DNA of 5,949 bases from Lachnospiraceae bacterium (GTDB lineage Bacteria; Bacillota; Clostridia; Lachnospirales; Lachnospiraceae): NCBI GenBank assembly GCA_003542935.1, contig DPJQ01000260.1, positions 1-5,949 on the forward strand, read 5' to 3'. Each line of letters opens with the position of its first letter. The stretch's first letter is position 1. Under the pieces are notes generated by a model. The model was not told the origin of the DNA. It did no database searches and was given only the letters and a program-made list of their open reading frames with translations. Shown piece by piece: positions 1 to 5,797 of this stretch. The translations under genes were made by a program, and so were the position numbers.

Positions 1-31
1 CATGAATATAAAAAAGTGCTGGTGTTTTTTT

Positions 32-70
32 ATGACTTGTGCTATTATGGTCAAATGACTGTGATTATGG
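32..70 (+). repeat. Imperfect direct repeat in the tig leader
   Basis: Two related copies lie in tandem: 32-50 (ATGACTTGTGCTATTATGG) and 55-70 (ATGACTGTGATTATGG). They share ATGACT at the left end and ATTATGG at the right end and differ by a few inserted bases in the middle. Each copy contains a TGn-NATTAT extended -10-like block, and the two blocks are exactly 20 bp apart. This is read directly from the sequence. Whether it is a duplicated promoter, an operator or chance in AT-rich DNA cannot be decided here. Confidence 0.5.
40..48 (+). promoter_or_regulatory. Candidate extended -10 promoter for the tig cluster
   Basis: TGCTATTAT is a TGn motif directly followed by TATTAT, which matches five of six positions of the housekeeping -10 consensus. 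No good -35 hexamer lies 16-18 bp upstream, which is tolerated by extended -10 promoters. Transcription would begin near 55-57 and give a 5' leader of about 75 nt before tig. A weaker, similarly built block, TGTGATTAT, sits at 60-68. The surrounding AT-richness fits a promoter but also raises the chance of a false match. Confidence 0.4.
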
Positions 71-111
71 GGTAGTACGTCCTAAGAAAAAGAATAAAAA
101 GTGCGAACAGC

Positions 112-119
112 AAGGAGGA
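112..119 (+). promoter_or_regulatory. Ribosome binding site of tig
   Basis: AAGGAGGA is a near-perfect complement of the 16S rRNA 3' end. It lies 12 nt before the ATG at 132, which is slightly longer than usual. No other in-frame start sits closer to it, and the protein N-terminus beginning at this ATG fits the trigger factor family. Confidence 0.8.
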
Positions 120-131
120 AGCAGATAAATT

Positions 132-1418
132 ATGAGCGTACAGGTTGAAAAGACGGAAAAAAACATGGCGAAGCTGACCATTGAGGTTCCCGAGGAGGAA
201 TTTGAAAAAGCAGTGCAGGCCGCCTATATGAGGCAGAGAAAAAACATCGCCCTGCCGGGCTTCCGCAAAGGGAAAGCCCCTCGTAAGATGATTGAAAAAA
301 TGTATGGTGCCGGTGTATTTTTTGAGGAGGCGACCGACAATCTGATGCCTGGCGCTTATGCCCAGGCAGTAGATGAGAGCGGCCTGGAGATCGTTTCCCG
401 GCCCGTCATCGATATCGTTCAGCTTGAGAGCGGCAAGCCCTTCATTTTCAGCGCGGAGGTGGCTGTGAAACCGGAGGTGACGCTGGGCGAGTACAAGGGT
501 CTGGAGGTGCCGAAGGCCGATCTTGAGGTGACCGACGAGGAAGTGCTTGAGGAGCTGAAAAAGGAGCAGGAAAAAAATTCCCGCGCCGTTGACGTGGATG
601 ACCGCCCGGTGGCTTCCGGCGATATGATCAAGCTGGATTTCGAGGGCTTTGTGGACGGTGAAGCTTTCGAGGGCGGCAAGGGCACAGATTACGATCTGAC
701 TATTGGTTCCGGTGCTTTCATTCCCGGGTTCGAGGATCAGCTCATCGGCGCCGAAATCGGCAAAGAAATGGAAGTCAACGTGACCTTCCCGGAGAATTAT
801 CAGGCCAGTGAGCTGGCAGGAAAGGATGCGGTATTTAAATGCACCGTGAACAGGATTTCCTATAAAGAGCTGCCGGAGCTGGACGACGAGTTTGCCCAGG
901 AGGTATCCGAGTTTGACACGCTGGATGAATATAAAGACGATGTAAAGAAAAATCTTGAAGAGAAGAAAGCAGCTTCCGCTAAAACGGATAAGGAGAATGC
1001 GGTGGTGGATAAGGCCATCGAGAATGCCGGGATGGATATTCCCGATGCGATGCTGGATACCCAGGTGGAGCAGATGTACAACGGCTATCTCCAGAGACTT
1101 CAGGCCCAGGGCATCGCTCCGGAACAGTATATGCAGTTCACCGGCACCACTCCCGAGGCCCTGAAAGACCAGATCCGTCCCCAGGCTCTCAAGCAGATCC
1201 AGACCAGGCTGGTGCTGGAGGCGATCGCCGAGGCGGAGAAGATCGAGCCTTCCGAGGAGAAGGTGGAGGAAGAGATTGCCAGGATGGCCGAGAGCTATAA
1301 AATGGAAGTCGATAAATTAAAAGAGGCCATGGGCGATTATGAGATGAGCCAGATGAAGAAAGATCTGGCCGTGCAGGAGGCCATCACCCTGATCGCGGAG
1401 GCCGCTGTAGAGGTATAA
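132..1418 (+). CDS. tig: Trigger factor, ribosome-associated chaperone and prolyl isomerase
   Basis: This 428-residue protein is the trigger factor, a cytoplasmic chaperone that docks at the ribosome exit tunnel and shields nascent chains; its length is close to the 432 residues of the E. coli protein. The N-terminal ribosome-binding domain (about 1-115) carries the signature loop GFRKGKAP at 43-50, which contacts the large subunit near protein L23. The FKBP-like peptidyl-prolyl isomerase domain spans about 158-243, with the recognisable stretch FIPGFEDQL starting at 196. The rest (about 250-428) is the helical, charged, SurA-like C-terminal domain forming the substrate-binding arms. The gene opens the cluster behind a strong SD sequence, and its stop codon overlaps the SD of clpP. 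Co-localisation with clpP, clpX and lon is a well-known bacterial arrangement. No truncation or frameshift is visible. Confidence 0.98.
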   Translation: MSVQVEKTEKNMAKLTIEVPEEEFEKAVQAAYMRQRKNIALPGFRKGKAPRKMIEKMYGAGVFFEEATDNLMPGAYAQAVDESGLEIVSRPVIDIVQLESGKPFIFSAEVAVKPEVTLGEYKGLEVPKADLEVTDEEVLEELKKEQEKNSRAVDVDDRPVASGDMIKLDFEGFVDGEAFEGGKGTDYDLTIGSGAFIPGFEDQLIGAEIGKEMEVNVTFPENYQASELAGKDAVFKCTVNRISYKELPELDDEFAQEVSEFDTLDEYKDDVKKNLEEKKAASAKTDKENAVVDKAIENAGMDIPDAMLDTQVEQMYNGYLQRLQAQGIAPEQYMQFTGTTPEALKDQIRPQALKQIQTRLVLEAIAEAEKIEPSEEKVEEEIARMAESYKMEVDKLKEAMGDYEMSQMKKDLAVQEAITLIAEAAVEV

Positions 1419-1423
1419 GGAGG
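1416..1423 (+). promoter_or_regulatory. clpP ribosome binding site overlapping the tig stop codon
   Basis: TAAGGAGG begins with the tig stop codon (TAA, 1416-1418) and runs into a strong SD sequence. The ATG of clpP follows after a 10-nt spacer. This overlap suggests translational coupling, in which ribosomes finishing tig can reload on clpP. That is an inference from the layout. Confidence 0.75.
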
Positions 1424-1433
1424 CGTATAGGCT

Positions 1434-2015
1434 ATGAGTTTGATACCCTATGTCATAGAACAGACCAGCAGAGGGGAGCGCAGTTACGATATCTACTCCC
1501 GTCTGCTGAAAGATCGCATCATTTTCCTGGGGGAGGAGGTCAGCGATGTGTCCGCCAATATCGTGGTGGCGCAGCTTCTCTTCCTGGAGTCCGAGGATCC
1601 GGGTAAGGACATTCATCTGTATATCAACAGCCCCGGCGGATCGGTGACAGCGGGCATGGCTATCTATGATACTATGCAGTATATTAAATGTGACGTATCC
1701 ACCATGTGTCTGGGCATGGCGGCCAGTATGGGGGCTTTCCTTCTGGCCGGAGGCGCAGAGGGCAAGAGGCTGGCGCTGCCCAATGCAGAGATCATGATCC
1801 ATCAGCCCTCGGGCGGAGCCCAGGGGCAGGCGACGGAGATCAGTATTGCCGCGGAGCATATTCTCCGCACGAAGAAAAAACTGAATGAGATCCTGGCTGC
1901 CAACACGGGTAAGCCGCTGGATGTCATCTCGGCAGACACGGAGAGGGACAACTGGATGACCGCAGAGGAAGCCAGGGAATACGGGCTGATCGACAGCGTT
2001 ATCACAAACAGATAA
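1434..2015 (+). CDS. clpP: ATP-dependent Clp protease proteolytic subunit ClpP
   Basis: This 193-residue serine peptidase forms the two stacked heptameric rings of the Clp protease and degrades polypeptides threaded in by an AAA+ partner. The catalytic triad is complete: Ser98 in GMAASMGA, His123 in MIHQP and Asp172 in the ADTERD stretch, the same numbering as Bacillus subtilis ClpP. The N-terminal segment (LIPYVIEQTSRGERSYDIYS, from residue 3) is the canonical axial-loop region and confirms the ATG at 1434 as the start. The oxyanion-hole glycines (NSPGG, 65-69) are present. Gram-positive ClpPs generally have at most a very short propeptide, as here. It is followed by clpX after 113 nt, so the protease and its unfoldase are encoded together. 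All features are those of an ordinary active ClpP, not a ClpR-type inactive paralogue. Confidence 0.98.
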   Translation: MSLIPYVIEQTSRGERSYDIYSRLLKDRIIFLGEEVSDVSANIVVAQLLFLESEDPGKDIHLYINSPGGSVTAGMAIYDTMQYIKCDVSTMCLGMAASMGAFLLAGGAEGKRLALPNAEIMIHQPSGGAQGQATEISIAAEHILRTKKKLNEILAANTGKPLDVISADTERDNWMTAEEAREYGLIDSVITNR

Positions 2016-2029
2016 AAACAGTGGGAAAT

Positions 2030-2065
2030 GGGGTTGCTGCAAGAATGGAATTCTGCGACAGCCCC
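2030..2065 (+). other. Long hairpin in the clpP-clpX spacer (possible attenuator or RNA-processing element)
   Basis: A 17-nt left arm (2030-2046) pairs with a 16-nt right arm (2050-2065) around the 3-nt loop GGA. About 15 base pairs form, including four G-C pairs at the base (GGGG with CCCC), two G-U pairs, one C/A mismatch (2037/2058) and one bulged A (2042). The stem begins 15 nt after the clpP stop. The bases that follow are TTATGGCG, so there is no U-tract and it is unlikely to be an efficient intrinsic terminator. A partial terminator, a 3'-end stabiliser for clpP mRNA or an RNase processing site are all possible. Confidence 0.6.
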
Positions 2066-2085
2066 TTATGGCGTTTGAATAGTCG

Positions 2086-2108
2086 GCGGCAGGGAACGGC
2101 CATGCCGC
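2086..2108 (+). other. Second, GC-rich hairpin upstream of clpX
   Basis: GCGGCA (2086-2091) is the exact reverse complement of TGCCGC (2103-2108). The 11-nt loop can add two inner G-C pairs (2093-2094 with 2100-2101). It ends about 9 nt before the clpX SD sequence, so it does not mask the SD itself but could affect ribosome access. Function is unknown; a six-pair stem in GC-rich DNA can arise by chance. Confidence 0.35.
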
Positions 2109-2118
2109 AGGATACCGG

Positions 2119-2124
2119 AAAGGA
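2119..2124 (+). promoter_or_regulatory. clpX ribosome binding site, ambiguous between two starts
   Basis: AAAGGA is the only SD-like sequence before clpX. It is only 4 nt from the ATG at 2129 but 10 nt from the in-frame ATG at 2135. The second spacing is nearer the usual optimum, so the protein may really begin at Met3 of the longer reading. Confidence 0.55.
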
Positions 2125-2128
2125 ATAA

Positions 2129-3430
2129 ATGGAAATGGGAATAAAAGGAAATGATCTGAGAATCCGCTGCTCCTTCTGTGGAAAGACGGAGGACCAGGTG
2201 CGCAAGCTGGTGGCTGGGCCGGATGGCGCTTATATCTGTGATGAGTGCATCGGTATCTGTTCCGAGATTCTCGTGGAGGAGATGCAGGGAATCCCCATGG
2301 GCACGGACGGCGTCAATCTTTTGACCCCAAAAGAGATGAAGGAGATCCTTGACGATTATGTGATCGGCCAGGAAGAGGCGAAAAAGGTGCTCTCCGTGTC
2401 GGTTTATAACCACTATAAAAGGATTCTGAATGAAAAAACCGTGGATGTGGAGCTGCAGAAAAGCAATATCCTGATGCTTGGCCCCACCGGTTCAGGCAAA
2501 ACGCTGCTGGCCCAGACCCTGGCGAGGGTGCTGAATGTGCCCTTTGCGATTGCGGATGCTACTACACTGACAGAGGCCGGGTATGTGGGCGAGGATGTGG
2601 AAAATATTCTGTTGAAAATTATCCAGGCTGCGGATTACGATATCGAGCGTGCCGAGCATGGAATTATCTATATAGATGAGATTGACAAAATTACCAGGAA
2701 ATCAGAGAATGCTTCGATCACCCGGGACGTTTCCGGAGAGGGCGTACAGCAGGCACTCTTAAAGATCGTGGAGGGCACGATTGCCAGTGTGCCGCCCCAG
2801 GGCGGGCGCAAGCATCCCCACCAGGAATTGCTGCAGATCGACACTACGAATATCCTTTTCATCTGCGGCGGTGCTTTTGAGGGATTGGACAAGATCATTG
2901 AGGCACGCCAGGACACCAAGGCCATCGGCTTTGGCGCCGCCATCGGCAAGACGAAGGAGGAGAGAAATGTGGGGGAAATCCTCCGCCAGGTCATGCCCGA
3001 GGACTTTATCAAGTTCGGTCTGATCCCGGAATTTATCGGCCGTGTGCCGGTGGTGGTTTCCTTAGATGCGCTGGATGAGGACGCGCTGGTGCGCATCCTG
3101 ACAGAACCCAAAAATTCCCTTGTCAGACAGTACAAGAAGCTGCTTGAGCTGGATGGCGTGACTTTGGATTTTGAGGACAGTGCTCTCAGGGAAATGGCGA
3201 AAAAGGCGCTGGAGAGAAAGACGGGGGCCAGGGGGCTGCGCTCTATCATGGAAAAAACCATGATGGATGTCATGTTTGAAGCACCTTCCGATCCCCTGAT
3301 ACAGGAATGTGAGGTTACAAAGGCATCGATAGACGGATTGGAAGGGCCGAAAATTGTCCGTGGTGAGCCGTTGTATACGAGGAGAAATTCCGGAAAAAGC
3401 AGTACCAGGGGATTACGTAAGAAAGCCTGA
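2129..3430 (+). CDS. clpX: ATP-dependent Clp protease ATP-binding subunit ClpX
   Basis: This 433-residue AAA+ unfoldase forms a hexamer that recognises tagged substrates, unfolds them with ATP and passes them to ClpP. The N-terminal zinc-binding domain has its four cysteines (Cys14, Cys17, Cys37, Cys40). The AAA+ module shows Walker A GPTGSGKT (118-125), Walker B ending in DEID (183-186), pore loop GYVGED (151-156), the RKH loop (227-229), an arginine finger at Arg305 (EFIGR) and the sensor-2 motif GARGLR (366-371). The ClpP-docking tripeptide IGF is at 266-268, which indicates a true ClpP partner and not a stand-alone homologue. The start may be ATG 2129 or ATG 2135. The lysine- and arginine-rich tail after residue 417 is beyond the conserved core. 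It follows clpP and precedes lon by 35 nt, and is probably co-transcribed with both. Confidence 0.98.
   Translation: MEMGIKGNDLRIRCSFCGKTEDQVRKLVAGPDGAYICDECIGICSEILVEEMQGIPMGTDGVNLLTPKEMKEILDDYVIGQEEAKKVLSVSVYNHYKRILNEKTVDVELQKSNILMLGPTGSGKTLLAQTLARVLNVPFAIADATTLTEAGYVGEDVENILLKIIQAADYDIERAEHGIIYIDEIDKITRKSENASITRDVSGEGVQQALLKIVEGTIASVPPQGGRKHPHQELLQIDTTNILFICGGAFEGLDKIIEARQDTKAIGFGAAIGKTKEERNVGEILRQVMPEDFIKFGLIPEFIGRVPVVVSLDALDEDALVRILTEPKNSLVRQYKKLLELDGVTLDFEDSALREMAKKALERKTGARGLRSIMEKTMMDVMFEAPSDPLIQECEVTKASIDGLEGPKIVRGEPLYTRRNSGKSSTRGLRKKA
2673..2691 (+). repeat. 19-nt exact repeat, copy 1 (clpX Walker B)
   Basis: TAGATGAGATTGACAAAAT occurs here and again at 4724-4742 in lon, in the same reading frame. 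Both copies encode the DEIDK core of the Walker B region. Shared protein motif plus shared codon choice is the simplest explanation. Confidence 0.9.
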
Positions 3431-3439
3431 TCCGTCCGC

Positions 3440-3463
3440 ATTCCTGATACGTTACGGAGGAAT
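3440..3463 (+). promoter_or_regulatory. lon ribosome binding site within a possible masking hairpin
   Basis: The lon SD is GGAGG at 3456-3460, 5 nt before the ATG at 3466. ATTCCT (3440-3445) is the exact reverse complement of AGGAAT (3458-3463), which overlaps the 3' part of the SD; the loop is 12 nt. Such a hairpin would compete with ribosome binding and could lower lon translation. Six pairs with four A-U make it weak, and pyrimidine-rich complements of an SD are common by chance. Confidence 0.4.
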
Positions 3464-3465
3464 TC

Positions 3466-5778
3466 ATGAACGAGGAGATACATGTATTACCTGCTGTGGC
3501 CCTCCGGGGTATGACGATCCTTCCGGGAATGATCGTCCATTTTGATATCAACCGGGAGCGCTCCGTCAAGGCCGTCACGGAAGCCATGGTCAGGGAGCAG
3601 AAAATATTTTTGGTCACACAGAGGGATCCGGACATCGAGCAGCCGGTTCTTTCTGATTTATATAAGACAGGAACTATTGTGCAAATCCGGCAGCTTTTAA
3701 AGATGCCGAACAATACGGTCCGTGTCATGGTGGAAGGGCAGAGCCGCGGCATGCTCCTTTCGTTTTTCCGGGAAGAGGATTATCTGGAAGCCGAGGTCAA
3801 GGCTGTCTATGATGATAACGATCTCTATGTTTCCGAGAATGCCCAGGAGGCCATGCGCAGAAATCTGGTGGAACTTTTTCAGGCTTATTGTGAGGAAAAC
3901 CACCGTTTCAGCCGGGAACTGGCGGAGCAGATTATCCAGACCACAGGTGTGGTGGAATTTTTGAATCAGCTGGCTATCCATTTGCCGCTGCCCTGTGAGA
4001 AGCAGCAGAAAATTCTGGATGCGGTACAGATATCGGAGCGGTATGATCTGATCGGCCAGATCCTGGGCGACGAGATCCATATCCTTCAGATCAAGGATGC
4101 CCTGCAGGCCAGGATCAAAGCAGGCATAGACAAGAATCAGAGGGAATATGTGCTGCGGGAGCAGCTCAAGATCATCCGCGAGGAGCTGGGGGAGGGCGGA
4201 GACAGCGAGGCCGACCGGTTTGAACAGCAGCTGGCCGAACTGGAGGCGCCGGAGGAAGTCCGTGAGAAACTGGCAAAGGAGATCCGCCATTTCCGTCAGC
4301 TGAACGGTAATCCCACCGAGGGGGCCGTGTCCCGGGGATATATAGAGACGCTTCTGTCTCTTCCCTGGGAGAAAATGACGAAAGAGAACCGCAGTATGAA
4401 AAGGGCGGTGCGGATACTGGAACGGGAGCATTATGGCCTGACGAAAGTCAAAGAGCGCATCCTGGAATTTCTGGCAGTCCGCCAACTGACGAAAAAGGGC
4501 GAGAGCCCGATTCTCTGTCTGGTGGGCCCGCCGGGAACCGGCAAAACTTCTATCGCCCGCTCGGTGGCAAAAGCGCTGCGCAAGAAATATGTCCGTATTT
4601 GTCTGGGCGGTGTCAATGATGAAGCGGAGATCCGTGGGCACAGGCGTACCTATGTGGGTTCTATGCCTGGAAGGATCATTGCAGGACTTCAGAAGACAGG
4701 AGTGCGCAATCCTGTGATGCTGTTAGATGAGATTGACAAAATGGGCAGCAACTACCGGGGAGATCCGGCGGCCGCCATGCTGGAGGTACTGGACTCCGAG
4801 CAGAATGTCCGCTTTTCCGATCACTATGTGGAGCTTCCCATAGATTTGTCGGAGGTGCTGTTTATCGCCACGGCCAACGACGCTTCGGAAATCCCCCGTC
4901 CGCTGCTGGACCGGATGGAGCTTATCGAAATCTCCGGTTATACGGAAAATGAGAAGCTGCACATTGCCGAGGAGTTTCTGCTGCCCAAACAGATCAAGGC
5001 CAACGGCCTGAAAAAAGGACAGCTTGTCATCAACCGCAAGGCCATGCAGGCGATCATATCGGGCTACACGAAGGAGGCCGGTGTACGCAGTCTGGAAAGA
5101 AAGCTGGGGCAGATCTGCCGCAAGACAGCCCGCAGAGTGCTGGAGGACGGCGAGGAACAGTTGACTGTAAAAGCTCGGGATCTGGGAGAGTATCTGGGTA
5201 AAGTGCGCTACGATTACAGCAGGATCAACGAGGAAAATGAAGTGGGTATTGCCCGCGGGCTGGCCTGGACCAGTGTAGGAGGCGATACCCTGCAGATAGA
5301 AGTAAACCTGATGGCCGGGAAGGGAAAGCTGGAGCTTACCGGCAATCTCGGTGATGTGATGAAAGAGTCGGCCCGTATCGGCATCAGCTATATACGCTCT
5401 GTAGGCGGAGATTACGGTCTGGAAGAGGAATTTTTCAGAACCCATGATATCCACATCCACATTCCGGAGGGCGCCGTGCCCAAGGACGGCCCGTCGGCGG
5501 GCATCACCATGGCCACGGCTATTCTGTCGGCTATGACCGGGCGCAAAGTGCGGGCCGACGTGGCCATGACCGGCGAGATCACCCTGAGGGGCCGGGTGCT
5601 GCCCATCGGTGGATTGAAAGAAAAACTTCTGGCGGCGGCCAGGGCCGGCGTGAAGCTGGTGCTGGTGCCGGAAAAGAACCGGCCTGACGTGGAGGAGCTG
5701 GACAGCGAGGTCACCGGGGGCCTGAAAGTCTGCTATGTAAACCGGATGCCGGAGGTGTTAAAGCAGGCGCTGGCCTGA
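3466..5778 (+). CDS. lon: ATP-dependent protease Lon (LonA type)
   Basis: This 770-residue cytoplasmic protease is a homohexamer that unfolds and degrades misfolded and regulatory proteins in one chain; its length is close to the roughly 780 residues typical of LonA. The N-terminal substrate-binding domain begins at about residue 5 (VLPAVALRGMTILPG) and leads into a helical, coiled-coil-rich linker up to about 310. The AAA+ module shows Walker A GPPGTGKT (354-361), pore-loop Tyr396 in YVGSMPG, Walker B LLDEIDK (419-425), arginine finger Arg483 and sensor-2 Arg541. The C-terminal protease domain has the catalytic dyad Ser677 (PKDGPSAG) and Lys720 (GGLKEKLL), spaced 43 residues apart as in E. 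coli Lon. The absence of a membrane segment before the Walker A motif and the long N-terminal domain exclude LonB. Asn384 lies in GGVNDEAEIRGH, where many LonA proteins have Arg. The gene follows clpX by 35 nt and precedes engB by 19 nt. Confidence 0.98.
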   Translation: MNEEIHVLPAVALRGMTILPGMIVHFDINRERSVKAVTEAMVREQKIFLVTQRDPDIEQPVLSDLYKTGTIVQIRQLLKMPNNTVRVMVEGQSRGMLLSFFREEDYLEAEVKAVYDDNDLYVSENAQEAMRRNLVELFQAYCEENHRFSRELAEQIIQTTGVVEFLNQLAIHLPLPCEKQQKILDAVQISERYDLIGQILGDEIHILQIKDALQARIKAGIDKNQREYVLREQLKIIREELGEGGDSEADRFEQQLAELEAPEEVREKLAKEIRHFRQLNGNPTEGAVSRGYIETLLSLPWEKMTKENRSMKRAVRILEREHYGLTKVKERILEFLAVRQLTKKGESPILCLVGPPGTGKTSIARSVAKALRKKYVRICLGGVNDEAEIRGHRRTYVGSMPGRIIAGLQKTGVRNPVMLLDEIDKMGSNYRGDPAAAMLEVLDSEQNVRFSDHYVELPIDLSEVLFIATANDASEIPRPLLDRMELIEISGYTENEKLHIAEEFLLPKQIKANGLKKGQLVINRKAMQAIISGYTKEAGVRSLERKLGQICRKTARRVLEDGEEQLTVKARDLGEYLGKVRYDYSRINEENEVGIARGLAWTSVGGDTLQIEVNLMAGKGKLELTGNLGDVMKESARIGISYIRSVGGDYGLEEEFFRTHDIHIHIPEGAVPKDGPSAGITMATAILSAMTGRKVRADVAMTGEITLRGRVLPIGGLKEKLLAAARAGVKLVLVPEKNRPDVEELDSEVTGGLKVCYVNRMPEVLKQALA
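4724..4742 (+). repeat. 19-nt exact repeat, copy 2 (lon Walker B)
   Basis: This is the second copy of the sequence at 2673-2691, about 2.05 kb downstream on the same strand and in the same frame. It encodes the DEIDK core of the lon Walker B motif. Confidence 0.9.
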
Positions 5779-5787
5779 GCAGGCCGG
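5770..5787 (+). promoter_or_regulatory. Small hairpin over the lon stop codon, next to the engB SD
   Basis: GGCCT (5772-5776) pairs with AGGCC (5781-5785) around the loop GAGC, and the stem can be extended by T5771-G5786 and C5770-G5787, giving seven pairs. The lon stop codon (5776-5778) lies within it. Its base touches the first two Gs of the engB SD. A ribosome terminating on lon would melt it, so it may couple engB translation to lon. This is inference from pairing alone. Confidence 0.4.
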
Positions 5788-5792
5788 GGAGG
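5786..5792 (+). promoter_or_regulatory. Ribosome binding site of engB
   Basis: GGGGAGG lies 5 nt before the ATG at 5798. An in-frame GTG at 5792 overlaps the SD itself and so is an unlikely start, which fixes the ATG as the best choice. Confidence 0.7.
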
Positions 5793-5797
5793 TGGAT

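Noticed and set aside
10..31. A-run and T-run flanking a 9-nt segment, resembling a terminator of an upstream gene
   Set aside because: The stem would be six A-U pairs only, with no GC pairs; it is more likely AT-rich promoter-upstream DNA.
2..58. 18-codon open frame in the leader (MNIKKCWCFFMTCAIMVK)
   Set aside because: It looks vaguely like a leader peptide, but no SD can be assessed at the window edge and it runs through the predicted promoter, so it would not be on the tig transcript.
49..65. Full CtsR operator upstream of tig
   Set aside because: Only one heptamer (GGTCAAA) is present. The bases at the expected second heptamer, CTGTGAT, do not match.
1317..2042. 241-residue open frame on the - strand opposite clpP
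   Set aside because: It lies opposite conserved tig and clpP codons, has no recognisable domain, and is a by-product of their codon usage.
2030..2072. Intrinsic terminator after clpP
   Set aside because: The stem is strong, but it is followed by TTATGGCG and not a U-tract, so I list it as a hairpin of unknown role.
2071..2128. Internal promoter for clpX
   Set aside because: TTGAAT at 2074-2079 resembles a -35 hexamer, but the bases at the right distance downstream are GC-rich and give no -10.
2668..3483. 271-residue open frame on the - strand opposite clpX
   Set aside because: The translation is rich in Ser and low-complexity runs, as expected from antisense reading of Glu-, Lys- and Asp-rich codons. 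No family is recognisable.
3697..4641. 314-residue open frame on the - strand opposite lon
   Set aside because: It is long, but it mirrors the third-position bias of lon, shows no domain, and overlaps a fully conserved gene.
4723..5460. 245-residue open frame on the - strand opposite lon
   Set aside because: Same reasoning: it runs antisense to the conserved ATPase and protease domains and has no independent support.
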